From a bacterium (GTDB lineage: Bacteria; Patescibacteriota; Saccharimonadia; Saccharimonadales; Saccharimonadaceae), in contig JAUIFG010000006.1 in NCBI GenBank assembly GCA_030429445.1, positions 1-53,887 on the forward strand: a stretch of DNA of 53,887 nucleotides. Reading direction: 5' to 3'. The notes beneath the pieces were generated by a model that did no database searches, was not told the DNA's origin, and was given only the letters and a program-made list of their open reading frames with translations. Both the position numbers and the translations under genes were made by a program. Shown here piece after piece: positions 39,504 to 48,793 of the stretch (the stretch's first letter is position 1; each line of letters begins with the position of its first letter).

Positions 39504-40427
39504 CTACAGTTCCAATTCCGCCAATTTATCTTTTACTTCATCAAGTGCCTTGCTGCCAAAGCCTTTTAGCTCACGCAAATCCTGCTCGCTCAATGTAACA
39601 AGATCGTGAACGGTTCGAATATCGTTGTTTACAAGAGCATTTGCAGTTCGCGCAGTCAAGGAAAGCTCCTCAATCGGTGTGTTCAATTCACTTGCTTCTT
39701 CTTGCTCTTCGCTACCAAGCGCAGGAGCAGCCTCTACGGTCGTACTACCAGAAAGCGCAGTGTATTGATTTACAAGGATAGCAGATGCTTCCTCGAATGC
39801 ATCACGTGGGCTCATCGTGCCATCAGTATCAATTGTAAGAAGTAGTTTATCAAGGTTTGTCTCTTGACCGACACGAGTACCTTCTACCTTGTAGCGTACT
39901 CGGAGTACCGGGCTAAAGACCGCATCAAGCGCAATCATGTCGCTATGAAGGCGTTTTGCGCTGCTATCTTCAATGGTACGATAGCCACGACCGGATTCGA
40001 CAACAAGATCCATGAGAACTGACTTTTTAGGATCGTCGATAGTTGCGATGACTTGGTCGGGGTTAACGATTTCAACGTCAGCCGTTGTTTTGATGTCACC
40101 TGCAGTAACAGTGCCTGCACCCTTCTTTTCAAGTCGAAGCTCAACTGGCTCATCTGTATGCACTTTGAGACGTACGTTCTTTAGGTTTAGCATGATGTCT
40201 ACAACATCTTCTTTAACGCCTGGGACAGTAGTAAACTCGTGAGTTACACCCTCTACTCGAAAGGCAACAATTGCTCCACCCCTAATACTCGATAGTAAGA
40301 CGCGACGCATACTATTACCAAGCGTGTTGCCATAGCCAGCGTGTAAAGGTTCAATAGCGAACTCAACACTTGTTGCACTGTTCTCGTTTATAGCAGCAAG
40401 TAGTGGGTTATGAATGACTTTTGACAT
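39504..40427 (-). CDS. rpoA: RNA polymerase alpha subunit
   Basis: 307 aa. The N-terminal dimerisation domain has EPLHAGYGNTLGNSMRRVLL; the C-terminal domain has ELSLTARTANALVNNDI and LRELKGFGSKALDEV, the UP-element and activator contact surface. Both domains are present at normal length. Confidence 0.97.
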   Translation of the reverse strand: MSKVIHNPLLAAINENSATSVEFAIEPLHAGYGNTLGNSMRRVLLSSIRGGAIVAFRVEGVTHEFTTVPGVKEDVVDIMLNLKNVRLKVHTDEPVELRLEKKGAGTVTAGDIKTTADVEIVNPDQVIATIDDPKKSVLMDLVVESGRGYRTIEDSSAKRLHSDMIALDAVFSPVLRVRYKVEGTRVGQETNLDKLLLTIDTDGTMSPRDAFEEASAILVNQYTALSGSTTVEAAPALGSEEQEEASELNTPIEELSLTARTANALVNNDIRTVHDLVTLSEQDLRELKGFGSKALDEVKDKLAELEL

Positions 40428-40447
40428 TTTCGTCAGCTCCTTATTTA

Positions 40448-41065
40448 TTAGCGCGAGTAATACTCGACAATTAGTTGTTCGTTTATATCCGGCTCTGATT
40501 CTTCACGTTTTGGAAGACCTGTGATATCTATCTTGAATTTTTTGACGTCTGTCTTCAGCCAGCTCAGCGGTACTTGGAATGAATTATTCACGACGTCGTC
40601 AATGTGGGTAAAATATGCCGATTTTGTACTCTTTTCACGGACAGTAATTTGATCCCCAACTTTTACACGGACGGACGGGATGTCAACACGTCGGCCATTT
40701 AGCATGAAGTGTCCGTGACTAACTAACTGTCGTGAAGCACGACGGCTGGTAGCGAGTCCCGCCCGGTACACAACGTTATCAAGTCGAAGCTCTAGTAATT
40801 GGAGTAGGTTTTCACCAGCAAGACCTGGACGACGCGAAGCTTCATTCATTAATTTTGCGAACTGCTTTTCGAGCAGGCCGTACGTTCGGCGAACTTTTTG
40901 CTTTTCGCGAAGTTGCGTTAAATACAAGCTTGGCTTGCCTTGGCGACCATGCGCGTGCTGACCCGGAATACCTGTCTTTTTGACCATAATCTTATGGGCC
41001 TTGGGATGCAGTGCGTAGCCTTCTCGACGTGACTGCTTGACAATTGGTGATGTATCTCGTGCCAT
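40448..41065 (-). CDS. rpsD: 30S ribosomal protein S4 (Cys-free form)
   Basis: 205 aa from ATG 41065 (GAGGAGAGC SD). The N-terminal zinc Cys motif is absent. The S4 domain is seen at LRLDNVVYRAGLATSRRASR and GHFMLNGRRVDIPS. It nucleates 16S 5'-domain assembly. Confidence 0.96.
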   Translation of the reverse strand: MARDTSPIVKQSRREGYALHPKAHKIMVKKTGIPGQHAHGRQGKPSLYLTQLREKQKVRRTYGLLEKQFAKLMNEASRRPGLAGENLLQLLELRLDNVVYRAGLATSRRASRQLVSHGHFMLNGRRVDIPSVRVKVGDQITVREKSTKSAYFTHIDDVVNNSFQVPLSWLKTDVKKFKIDITGLPKREESEPDINEQLIVEYYSR

Positions 41066-41066
41066 T

Positions 41067-41510
41067 TTAAGCTCTCCTCGCTCCCTTTGGTCGTACGCCA
41101 CCGTGTGGTACGCCCGTTACGTCAGTAATGGCAGCAACTAGCATACCGTAGTTACTCACAGCGCGAATTGCCGCGTCACGACCCATGCCAACACCTTTAA
41201 CAAATACATCTACGTTCTTTAGTCCGTATTGGCTAGAAGCGATCTCTGCTGCTTTTTCTGCAGCGATCTGCGCCGCATAAGCAGTTCCTTTTTTGCTACC
41301 TCGGAATCCACAAGCACCAGCGCTGCTGGCAGCAATGACGTTTCCTTTTTTGTCAGAAAAGCTGACGATAGTGTTATTGAACGTAGCTTGTACGTGCATT
41401 TGACCATCTGGAACAGATCGCTTCTGCTTTTTTCGAGCAGGAGCCTTGGGTGTAGGAGCAGTTGTCTGCTCTGGAGTTTCTGGTGTTGTGGTTTTTACTT
41501 CTTCTGCCAT
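41067..41510 (-). CDS. rpsK: 30S ribosomal protein S11
   Basis: 147 aa from ATG 41510; ATG 41519 is an alternative too close to the SD. The first ~30 residues form a Thr/Pro/Lys-rich extension. The core has MHVQATFNNTIVSFSDKKGN and GVPHGGVRPKGARRA. Confidence 0.95.
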   Translation of the reverse strand: MAEEVKTTTPETPEQTTAPTPKAPARKKQKRSVPDGQMHVQATFNNTIVSFSDKKGNVIAASSAGACGFRGSKKGTAYAAQIAAEKAAEIASSQYGLKNVDVFVKGVGMGRDAAIRAVSNYGMLVAAITDVTGVPHGGVRPKGARRA

Positions 41511-41522
41511 ATCATTCATTTC

Positions 41523-41909
41523 CTACGTCTTTGATGCCGATTTAGGTTGTGCACCGCCCACGGCAATCGCCCGACCTTTACGAGTGCGTGCGTTAGTTCG
41601 TGTACGTTGTCCATTAACAGGTAGACCAGCTTTGTGGCGCAAGCCTCGATATGCGTTGATATCTTTGAGTCGCTTGATATTGTTTGTCACCATGCGCTGT
41701 TTGTCACCCTCAACCATATAGTTCTTGTCTACTGTTTCACGGATTCGTTGCTCTTCAGCCTCTGTCAAGTCTTTTACGCGTGTTGTTGGCTCAACATTAG
41801 CCTCCGCAAGGATATCTCGAGAATACTTGCGTCCGATGCCGTAGATATACGTCAACGCAATGTGTACTTGTTTTTCTGCTGGGATTACAACCCCTGCGAT
41901 TCGAGTCAT
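41523..41909 (-). CDS. rpsM: 30S ribosomal protein S13
   Basis: 128 aa. [20 protein letters not shown] and [20 protein letters not shown] are diagnostic. It forms bridges to the 50S subunit and contacts the P-site tRNA. Confidence 0.97.
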   Translation of the reverse strand: MTRIAGVVIPAEKQVHIALTYIYGIGRKYSRDILAEANVEPTTRVKDLTEAEEQRIRETVDKNYMVEGDKQRMVTNNIKRLKDINAYRGLRHKAGLPVNGQRTRTNARTRKGRAIAVGGAQPKSASKT

Positions 41910-41913
41910 CTTC

Positions 41914-42030
41914 CTAGCCCTGCCTTTGCTTATTCTTAGGCTTCTTTTTGTTAATCACACGAAGCCGACCCTTGCGTCGGACTAGCTGGTCATCTGGACT
42001 TATTTTTTTGACACTCGCACGAACCTTCAT
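41914..42030 (-). CDS. rpmJ: 50S ribosomal protein L36 (Cys-free form)
   Basis: 38 aa, starting [20 protein letters not shown] with [18 protein letters not shown], the bL36 pattern but with every zinc-ligand Cys/His replaced. It sits between infA and rpsM as expected, five bases before rpsM. It is below many gene-finder length limits. Confidence 0.93.
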   Translation of the reverse strand: MKVRASVKKISPDDQLVRRKGRLRVINKKKPKNKQRQG

Positions 42031-42062
42031 GTTGAAAACAAAAACTCCCAAAATTATTCTTA

Positions 42063-42317
42063 TTACTTTTTTGCGGCCTCGATTGACCGCGGTTCATCTT
42101 TTAGACGAAAGCTGATTCTGCCCTTTGTAAGATCGTATGGGGTTAACTCAACTTCCACCTTGTCGCCTGGAACCAATCGGATGTAATGCTTGCGCATCTT
42201 GCCCGAAATGTGGCACAGAACCGTATGACCATTCTCGAGTTCGACATTAAACTGTGTGTTCGGCAATGCCTCCACAACCTTACCGACTAGTTTAATTACT
42301 TCCTTTTGACTTGTCAT
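42063..42317 (-). CDS. infA: translation initiation factor IF-1
   Basis: 84 aa from ATG 42317. The OB fold has [18 protein letters not shown] and [20 protein letters not shown]; ends [14 protein letters not shown]. The first gene of the alpha operon, with two promoters upstream. Confidence 0.97.
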   Translation of the reverse strand: MTSQKEVIKLVGKVVEALPNTQFNVELENGHTVLCHISGKMRKHYIRLVPGDKVEVELTPYDLTKGRISFRLKDEPRSIEAAKK

Positions 42318-42332
42318 GGTTAACAAATGACC

Positions 42333-42361
42333 ATTATACACCAAAGTTTTGGCTAAGTAAA
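42333..42361 (-). promoter_or_regulatory. infA operon promoter P2
   Basis: TTTACT (42356-42361), 17 bases, TATAAT (42333-42338). The leader is about 10-15 bases. Confidence 0.65.
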
Positions 42362-42417
42362 GTATTTCTAATAAAGATTTCCGCGTTTTTACCGCGAACC
42401 CTCAAATTGATAGCTTT

Positions 42418-42445
42418 ATTGTATCAAACCCAAGCCAAACGTCAA
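42418..42445 (-). promoter_or_regulatory. infA operon promoter P1
   Basis: TTGACG (42440-42445), 16 bases, TACAAT (42418-42423). The leader carries a CGCG/CGCG hairpin before P2. Confidence 0.55.
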
Positions 42446-42502
42446 GATACTTAACCGTATTTATAATGCCAAGACTGTAGTAACCCTAGGTATATCTTTA
42501 GA

Positions 42503-42883
42503 CTAAAACGACTCGTCAAATAAGGGGTCAAGGGGCGCTCGGGTGTCGACTGAATTGACTGGACCATCAAGTGGAAACACTTTGTAATACGCTCCTGGTG
42601 TAACATTGTTGGGTTTTTTGTGAATAACGGTCACATTATCACCGTCCCTGATATATTCGAGTGCTTTCATTTTGTGGATTATTTCAATTGCATCAATGAT
42701 CTTTTCTGGTGATTCATCAAGATCTTCGGCTCGTTGAGCAATACTGAGACTGTAGCCTTCGTACGGCAAACACTGTCTTGCAAAAAAACTGAGAAATCCA
42801 TACGAAGGTTTCGTTCGAGCTTGTTCTGCTTTTTGATTCTGTTCAACTTGAGATGGTTCTTTTGATTGAGGCAGTCGCTCCAT
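42503..42883 (-). CDS. unknown ~126 aa protein downstream of the sortase
   Basis: The start is uncertain: ATG 42883 is seven bases after TACAGT (leaderless pattern), ATG 42889 is also possible. The N-terminus is Gln/Lys/Glu-rich (QSKEPSQVEQNQKAEQART). The rest looks like a small winged-helix-type fold (LSIAQRAEDLDESPEKIIDA, ALEYIRDGDNVTVIHKK). No signal peptide. Family not recognised. It lies between the sortase and the infA promoters. Confidence 0.65.
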   Translation of the reverse strand: MERLPQSKEPSQVEQNQKAEQARTKPSYGFLSFFARQCLPYEGYSLSIAQRAEDLDESPEKIIDAIEIIHKMKALEYIRDGDNVTVIHKKPNNVTPGAYYKVFPLDGPVNSVDTRAPLDPLFDESF

Positions 42884-42953
42884 GCACATTACTGTACCAT
42901 TTTGCGATTTAACGAAAAACCCCCAGGTCAAAATACACCCTCTATAGCAACCT

Positions 42954-43646
42954 CTAGTCTACTGCAACTGCTCGAACAAGGATGCGCTTATCAAAAACTT
43001 GATCCCGAGGAACCCAGTTACCTGCGCATGTAATAAGGCCAAGCCCCTCCTTCGTCTTGTCATACGGCATAAAGAGCCTCTTCATGCCCGTTTTGTTTGC
43101 CTGGCTGAGCGATTCTGTCTTGTTTTCGACAACCTCGTAACGAATAATCTCTCCGTCACCCCTCTCTATACTGATTTCGTCACCCTGCGCCAATTTACCG
43201 AGCTCTACAAACACACCATTTCGTGATATTCCGCCATTGTGACCGTTGATGATAACAACTCCATAACCCTGACCTGGGGGCGCACTTTTGTCATACCACG
43301 CCGTATCTCCAATGTTACGTGGAGTATCGATGTCTTTTGTAGTCGTCAAGCCAACAGCTTGTACTCGTACTCTCTCAACTCCAAGGGCAGGAATAGTAAT
43401 ATATCGTGGGTGTGCTGCGGGTACGGTGTGCTCATTGACCTGTTTTTTTGTTATCGGAGTCTCATCTACGGATGGATTGGCAAGAGCAACTGCAGGTAGC
43501 GGAATGACTGGTGGCTTCATTCCAGTTGTATACCACACAAATAACAACCAGCCACCAGCTCCGATTAGTCCGGTGACAGCCAGTCCAAACAGCCAATAAA
43601 CGATGACCTTTGGTCGTCTCTTTGGCTCTATATAAAGACCTGCCAC
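42954..43646 (-). CDS. sortase (transpeptidase)
   Basis: 230 aa from GTG 43646, which has AGGAG six bases upstream; TTG 43652 is too close to it. One N-terminal helix anchors it (about 14-40). The sortase beta-barrel carries catalytic His136 (VIINGHNGG), Cys207 (LITCAGNW) and an Arg in DKRILVRA (about 221-225). Sortases join LPxTG-like proteins to the cell wall or to pilins. It follows secY by nine bases, so newly exported substrates may be processed at the translocon. No obvious LPxTG substrate is encoded in the window. Confidence 0.9.
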   Translation of the reverse strand: MAGLYIEPKRRPKVIVYWLFGLAVTGLIGAGGWLLFVWYTTGMKPPVIPLPAVALANPSVDETPITKKQVNEHTVPAAHPRYITIPALGVERVRVQAVGLTTTKDIDTPRNIGDTAWYDKSAPPGQGYGVVIINGHNGGISRNGVFVELGKLAQGDEISIERGDGEIIRYEVVENKTESLSQANKTGMKRLFMPYDKTKEGLGLITCAGNWVPRDQVFDKRILVRAVAVD

Positions 43647-43655
43647 CCTCAACTC

Positions 43656-45068
43656 CTACTTGTAGTCGTCGTACGTCACCATGAGGGCGCGTGAGTTGAT
43701 CTGACGCAAACTTTCAAGTGCAACCGAAACAACGATCAGGATACCAGTTCCACCAATAGCAAGATTTTGAATACCTGTTATCCCAGCCTGGGCAAAGGCG
43801 TACTCTGCAACAAATGGCAATACCGCAATCAAACCTAGAGTAACCGATCCAAACAGGATGAGGCGATTTACAGTACGTGATAGATACTTTTCTGTCTGCA
43901 AGCCTGGTCGAACTCCGTCAATAAAACCCCCTTGTTTTTGGAGATTTTCAGCAATCTCGTTGCTGTTGAAGATAATTCCCGTATAGAAGTATGTAAATAG
44001 AATCACGAGGAAGAAATAACTAGCCGGGTAGATGAGCGCAGCAAAGGTATCACCGGTAAATGCACCCGGCTGCGGTGCCTGGAACCAGAGAATGAGATTG
44101 TTCGCAAGCTCTGCATAGCTAGCATCGCCCGTTGCCTTGAGAACTTGCCCCACAAACGCTGGCAAGCTGAGGAATGCAACTGCAAAGATAACAGGGATAA
44201 CACCAGCGGCAATAAGTTTGATTGGTAGAATACTTTTGACACCACCATAGCTACTGTTACCCTGAACGCGCTTTGCGTAGTTGACTGTGACGACTCGTTG
44301 AGCCTCATTAATTTTGACTAGAAGATACAAAACTGCCAATGAGGCAAGCGCTACTATCAATGCTACCCACGTTGCTGTCGGATTAACAGGTATAACAAAC
44401 CACCCGAAGACATCCAGAGAGCCTTGGGAAGTGTCGAATATTGACACTCCTAGAGAAGCGAGCGTCGAAGGCAACTGGCTAATAATACCGGCAAAAATCA
44501 ACATTGATATACCATTACCAATACCCTGTTCGGTAATCAGCTCACCCAGCCACATCAGCATAATCGCCCCCGCCGTCATCGCAGTGATTGCAATCGTCCA
44601 TTCCAATGGCGTCGCGCTATCAAGGGCAGTGGTATTGCCAGCAAGAACCGTCTGTCGAAGGATGTATATAAAAGCAATAGACTGAACAATGGCTAGTGGG
44701 ACCGATATAATACGAGTCCACTGATTGATCTTGCGTCGACCCGATTCACCATCTTTGTGGAGCTCTTCCAGCTTCGGAATAGCCTTGGTGAGAAGCTGCG
44801 AAATAATACTTGCCGTGATGAATGGACTGAGTCCAACCAGTACAATTGAAAAGCTAGCGAGCGCACCACCCGATAGAAGATTGAGGAACCCCCCAAAGTC
44901 AGTTGAATTAACGACACTCTCGATAACTTCTTTGAGTTTTGTCGGTTCAGCAAGCGGCACGGGAATATGGGCCAAGAATCGATACGCAACAACAATACCC
45001 AACACAATCGCTAGCCGCTTTTGCATGCCACGATTTTTGAATGATTTAAATATTGTTTTCCAATTCAT
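43656..45068 (-). CDS. secY: preprotein translocase subunit SecY
   Basis: 470 aa, ten transmembrane helices. RLAIVLGIVVAYRFLAHIPV at the start; GLSPFITASIISQLL (plug region), LITEQGIGNGISMLIFAG and GIRPGL-like GVRPGLQTEKYL are hallmarks. Instead of adk and map, which usually follow, a sortase gene does. A terminator separates it from rplO and it has its own extended -10. Confidence 0.97.
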   Translation of the reverse strand: MNWKTIFKSFKNRGMQKRLAIVLGIVVAYRFLAHIPVPLAEPTKLKEVIESVVNSTDFGGFLNLLSGGALASFSIVLVGLSPFITASIISQLLTKAIPKLEELHKDGESGRRKINQWTRIISVPLAIVQSIAFIYILRQTVLAGNTTALDSATPLEWTIAITAMTAGAIMLMWLGELITEQGIGNGISMLIFAGIISQLPSTLASLGVSIFDTSQGSLDVFGWFVIPVNPTATWVALIVALASLAVLYLLVKINEAQRVVTVNYAKRVQGNSSYGGVKSILPIKLIAAGVIPVIFAVAFLSLPAFVGQVLKATGDASYAELANNLILWFQAPQPGAFTGDTFAALIYPASYFFLVILFTYFYTGIIFNSNEIAENLQKQGGFIDGVRPGLQTEKYLSRTVNRLILFGSVTLGLIAVLPFVAEYAFAQAGITGIQNLAIGGTGILIVVSVALESLRQINSRALMVTYDDYK

Positions 45069-45110
45069 GTGTAATAGGCCTATCCTGAACTATATGCTGT
45101 ATATACATGT

Positions 45111-45119
45111 ATTATAGCA
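45111..45119 (-). promoter_or_regulatory. secY promoter (extended -10)
   Basis: Minus-strand TGC-TATAAT (TATAAT at 45111-45116); the -35 is poor. The leader is about 40 bases, with an ATAGGCCTAT palindrome before the ATG. Confidence 0.55.
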
Positions 45120-45141
45120 GACCATCAGGTATTTTTATGAC

Positions 45142-45183
45142 AAAAAATCACTTCAATGAGTTGGTACATTGAAGTGATTTTTA
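45142..45183 (-). terminator. terminator between rplO and secY
   Basis: 15-bp perfect stem AAAATCACTTCAATG / CATTGAAGTGATTTT, loop of eight, T-run on both strands. Confidence 0.95.
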
Positions 45184-45197
45184 AATAGATTATTTAT

Positions 45198-45683
45198 TTA
45201 CTTGTCTTTTTTATCTTCTTTTTTCGTTTTCGCAGAAGGTTTTACAGGTACTGGTACTTTCTCAAACGTACCACCGGCCTTTGCGACTGCTTCTTGTACT
45301 GATTTGCTCGCACCTTGTACTCGTAGTGTCACCTTTTCGGTCAATTCGCCACGCGCAATGACTTTTACTGTGTGATAGGGAGTTGATACATAACCCTGTT
45401 CGAATAATGATTCATTATTGACAGTCTTGCCTTTGAACGCGTTGAGATGATCAAGATAAACAATTTGAGCAGGTGTACGGAGTGATTTGAACCCACGAGC
45501 CTTTGGGATGGCTTGCACAAGAGCCCTCTGGCCGCCCATGAACATCGCGTTTAGTTTTTTGCCTGTTCGTGCGCCCTGACCCTTTGTACCTCGTCCAGCG
45601 GTCTTGCCACCTCCGGCAGCGATACCGCGACCAACACGCTTTTTGTTTTTATTGGCAGTTGCTTGGAGTTCGTGATATTTCAT
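45198..45683 (-). CDS. rplO: 50S ribosomal protein L15
   Basis: 161 aa. KKRVGRGIAAGGGKTAGRGT and FMGGQRALVQAIPKARGF are diagnostic. It directly abuts rpsE (one-base overlap): rpmD (L30), normally between them, is absent. It ends in a Lys/Glu tail and a strong terminator. Confidence 0.97.
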   Translation of the reverse strand: MKYHELQATANKNKKRVGRGIAAGGGKTAGRGTKGQGARTGKKLNAMFMGGQRALVQAIPKARGFKSLRTPAQIVYLDHLNAFKGKTVNNESLFEQGYVSTPYHTVKVIARGELTEKVTLRVQGASKSVQEAVAKAGGTFEKVPVPVKPSAKTKKEDKKDK

Positions 45684-46294
45684 TATTTAGACTCCTTTTT
45701 AGCCTTTTTTGCTGGTTTTTCAGCGTTCAACCATTGGTCTCGAGGAACCATGCTCTTGAGCGCTTCTATCGTTGCGTAGGCAATGTTCACCTTGTTCGTT
45801 GAGCCAAGTGATTTTGAAAGCATGTTACGAATACCCGTCACACCGATAACCTGACGAACAACACCTCCGGCGATAATACCGGTACCGGGTGCCGCTGGCT
45901 TGATGAGCACTTGCGCGCCAGACAATTTCACTTCAGCATCGTGGGGAATCGTATCGTTAGCAATTGGTACTGTGATAAGACTCTTTTTAGCGACATCAGT
46001 TGCTTTTGCGATTGCAGCCTGTACGTCCGCTCCCTTGCTAACACCAACGCCAACCTTGCCCTTGTGGTTACCCACAACAACAAGTGCCTTGAATCGGAAG
46101 CGACGACCACCCTTTACAACACGTGCGACTCGATCAATGTTGATTACGATTTCCTCAAATTCTTTTGGTTCTTGTGGAACATCACGACGGTTATCACGTC
46201 GTTGACCACCTCGACCCTGATTTTGTCGTCGTTGACCGCCAGCCGCAGGAGCGGGGGCAGCAGCTTGTGTTGTTGTAGCTTTTTCTTCTGCCAT
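45683..46294 (-). CDS. rpsE: 30S ribosomal protein S5 with RG-rich N-terminus
   Basis: 203 aa. The core has RRFRFKALVVVGNHKGKVG and AAPGTGIIAGGVVRQVI. The first ~45 residues are an Ala/Gln then Arg/Gly-rich extension (GGQRRQNQGRGGQRRDNRRD) not found in E. coli S5. Involved in mRNA unwinding and accuracy. Confidence 0.96.
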   Translation of the reverse strand: MAEEKATTTQAAAPAPAAGGQRRQNQGRGGQRRDNRRDVPQEPKEFEEIVINIDRVARVVKGGRRFRFKALVVVGNHKGKVGVGVSKGADVQAAIAKATDVAKKSLITVPIANDTIPHDAEVKLSGAQVLIKPAAPGTGIIAGGVVRQVIGVTGIRNMLSKSLGSTNKVNIAYATIEALKSMVPRDQWLNAEKPAKKAKKESK

Positions 46295-46296
46295 AA

Positions 46297-46650
46297 TTAA
46301 ATCTCCAATCCTTCGTTACGTGCAGCATCGGCAAGAGCAGCAAGCCGGGCTGCATATTGTCGACCATTTCGATCGAAAACAGCTTTTTTAATACCAGCTT
46401 TTTTCGCTTTTTTCGCAATATCGGTACCGATAAAGGCAGCTTGTTCCTTGAGAGGACCCGTCTGCTTACGACCAACAGTTGTGCTCGATGCCAATGTCAC
46501 GCCCTTGGCGTCATCAATCAGTTGAGCATTAACGTGTCGATTACTGATCGTTACTGTCAAACGAGGACGCTTATCAGTACCATTGACCTTTGCGCGCACA
46601 CGATTCTTGCGTAGGCTTTTGTTCAGTAGTTTTTTTGCTAGATTACTCAT
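46297..46650 (-). CDS. rplR: 50S ribosomal protein L18
   Basis: 117 aa. RPRLTVTISNRHVNAQLIDD and the GRQYAARLAALADAARNEGL end are diagnostic; it binds 5S rRNA. Confidence 0.96.
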   Translation of the reverse strand: MSNLAKKLLNKSLRKNRVRAKVNGTDKRPRLTVTISNRHVNAQLIDDAKGVTLASSTTVGRKQTGPLKEQAAFIGTDIAKKAKKAGIKKAVFDRNGRQYAARLAALADAARNEGLEI

Positions 46651-46652
46651 AA

Positions 46653-47186
46653 TTACTTCCCTGCCTTTCCTGCTTTACGCAAAATATGCTCATCCACGTA
46701 CTTGATACCTTTACCCTTATAGGGCTCTGGTTTTTTGAGTGCGCGGATTTCGGCAGCAACCTGACCAACTTGTTGCTTGTCGATACCACTAACTGTGATT
46801 TCCATTTTGTTATTTGTCACGCTAACACCTGTTGGTGGTGTGTATTTAACAGGGTGACTAAAGCCCAAGTGCATTTCTAGGTCAGTCCCACTCATACCAA
46901 CACGAAAACCAACACCATTAACTTCGAGTTTTTTCTCGAAGCCCTTAGTAACGCCTTCTACAGCATTGTTCAATAGTGATCGCTGTAGACCGTGCTGGGC
47001 TTTTGCCGTTGCGTAGTCATCCTTGCGGGTGACAGTTACGACACCATCGTCAACTTTGACTGTCACGTCACTCAGATGTGGAACTGTTAGCGTGCCCTTA
47101 GAGCCTGCAACGGTAATAACATCTGAGTCGACCGTGATTGTCACGCCTGATGGAATTTGAATTGGTAGTTTTCCGATTCGACTCAT
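46653..47186 (-). CDS. rplF: 50S ribosomal protein L6
   Basis: 177 aa. MSRIGKLPIQIPSGVTITVD, then the conserved EIRALKKPEPYKGKGIKYVD end. It lies near the sarcin-ricin loop in the 50S subunit. Confidence 0.97.
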   Translation of the reverse strand: MSRIGKLPIQIPSGVTITVDSDVITVAGSKGTLTVPHLSDVTVKVDDGVVTVTRKDDYATAKAQHGLQRSLLNNAVEGVTKGFEKKLEVNGVGFRVGMSGTDLEMHLGFSHPVKYTPPTGVSVTNNKMEITVSGIDKQQVGQVAAEIRALKKPEPYKGKGIKYVDEHILRKAGKAGK

Positions 47187-47196
47187 CTTATTCTCC

Positions 47197-47598
47197 TTAA
47201 TAAACTTTTAGTAGTAATTCACCGCCAAGGCGTTGTTTTACGGCCTCGTGACCGGTGATAACACCCTGAGACGTACTCACAAGAACGAGTCCGCGCCCTG
47301 ACTTAACTTTTGGAATTTCGTCTGCTTTTACATAGACGCGACGACCGGGTTTTGATAGGCGTGTTAGTTCATTGATAACACTGTTTTCACCAGGTTTGTT
47401 GATTGTAATAACCAACGTGTCTCGTGGCTTGCTTGGCTCGATCTTGACATCGGCGAGGTAGTTATTCTTTTTTAGTTGTTCTGCGACTACCTTTTTGATT
47501 TTACTCGAAGGCATGCGAACTTCATTTTTGCCAACCATTGTGGCGTTACGAATGCGGGTCAAAAGGTCCGCGATTGGGTCTGTAGATTGTAATGACAT
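47197..47598 (-). CDS. rpsH: 30S ribosomal protein S8
   Basis: 133 aa. DPIADLLTRIRNATMVGKNE and GRGLVLVSTSQGVITGHEA are diagnostic. S8 often represses the spc operon. Confidence 0.97.
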   Translation of the reverse strand: MSLQSTDPIADLLTRIRNATMVGKNEVRMPSSKIKKVVAEQLKKNNYLADVKIEPSKPRDTLVITINKPGENSVINELTRLSKPGRRVYVKADEIPKVKSGRGLVLVSTSQGVITGHEAVKQRLGGELLLKVY

Positions 47599-47615
47599 GT
47601 ATCGTTTCTCCTTTC

Positions 47616-47885
47616 TTACCAGCTACTCTTTGTTACGCCGGGGATATTACCTTTTGATGCTTCTTCACGGAATCGAATTCTGCTCATTCCAAACCTTCGC
47701 ATAAATCCACGAGGTCGGCCGTCCTTGAGGTCACGGTTTTTCCAACGTGAGGGGCTGGAATTGCGTGGAAGCTTTTGTAGACCGTCGAGGTCACCAAGCT
47801 CTTTGAGTTCTGCGCGCTTTTCAGCAAACTTCATAATCATTTTTTGTCGCTTTTTATCACGTGCGACGCTTGATTTCTTAGCCAT
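47616..47885 (-). CDS. rpsN: 30S ribosomal protein S14 (Cys-free long form)
   Basis: 89 aa. [20 protein letters not shown] and [17 protein letters not shown] are diagnostic. There is no CxxC zinc motif, so this is the C- form. The start overlaps the rplE stop by one base. Confidence 0.96.
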   Translation of the reverse strand: MAKKSSVARDKKRQKMIMKFAEKRAELKELGDLDGLQKLPRNSSPSRWKNRDLKDGRPRGFMRRFGMSRIRFREEASKGNIPGVTKSSW

Positions 47886-48469
47886 TAACGTCGACCTCCT
47901 TCTTTTTGAAATGGTAGTCCGAATTTTTCTAACAGTGCACGGCTGTGTGCGGGTTCTTTGTTATCAATTACAAAGGTAATCTGCAAACCATGGACGACTT
48001 GTGTTTCTTCAAATGTTAATTCTGGAAAGATTGACTGTTCCAGGATGCCAAAGTTGTAGTTACCACTTTGGTCGAACTTGACACTGACACCATGAAAGTC
48101 TCTCACCCGCGGCAAAGCAACGTTAATTAATCGGTCGAGAAACTCGTACATGCGTGCACCTCTCAGCGTTACCATAACGCCGACCGGTGCGCCCATTCCG
48201 GCACGAATCTTAAAACTAGCAATCGATTTCTTTGCCAATCGTGCAACAGGTGCTTGTCCAGTAATTTTCTCTAGCGTATTCTTTACTGTCTCTAGATGAC
48301 GCTTGTCATCTTTGCTTTTTCCAGTTCCCACGCTGACCACAATTTTCTCTAGTTTTGGTACCTGATGTACGTTAGCTAGTTTCAATTCGGCCTGAAGTTC
48401 CTTGACGTACGTATCCTTGTACAAGGCTTTCAAGCGAGGAGCAGGGGTAGTAGCTGTAGCTTTTGCCAT
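47885..48469 (-). CDS. rplE: 50S ribosomal protein L5
   Basis: 194 aa. [37 protein letters not shown] and the [20 protein letters not shown] end are diagnostic; it binds 5S rRNA. Confidence 0.97.
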   Translation of the reverse strand: MAKATATTPAPRLKALYKDTYVKELQAELKLANVHQVPKLEKIVVSVGTGKSKDDKRHLETVKNTLEKITGQAPVARLAKKSIASFKIRAGMGAPVGVMVTLRGARMYEFLDRLINVALPRVRDFHGVSVKFDQSGNYNFGILEQSIFPELTFEETQVVHGLQITFVIDNKEPAHSRALLEKFGLPFQKEGGRR

Positions 48470-48792
48470 TACTTGATCTCCTTATTTTTTGATTGACGCG
48501 CGATGCGTGATTTTGCGCCATCAGCTGATTTTTTATAACCCACACGACTCGTCTTGCCAGTCTTTTCATCAACAACAAGTGCAACTTTGTGTAGTGGCGT
48601 TGGAACATGAATGTCCTTACTGCCGCCAGTCGGATGTAGTCGTGATGGTTTCATTTTGCGACTCTTTGTGCCCAATCCTTCAATAAGTACTGCACTTTTA
48701 CGCGGTAGTACCGCCAAAACTTTACCTGTCACACCTTTGTTGGGCCCGCTAATGAGTTTGACAATGTCATTCTTTACAATACGTTGTGTCAT
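48469..48792 (-). CDS. rplX: 50S ribosomal protein L24
   Basis: 107 aa from ATG 48792; a longer open frame upstream only runs through rplN. The KOW motif is KLISGPNKGVTGKVLAVLP. It overlaps rplE by one base (TAATG). Confidence 0.96.
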   Translation of the reverse strand: MTQRIVKNDIVKLISGPNKGVTGKVLAVLPRKSAVLIEGLGTKSRKMKPSRLHPTGGSKDIHVPTPLHKVALVVDEKTGKTSRVGYKKSADGAKSRIARQSKNKEIK

Positions 48793-48793
48793 A

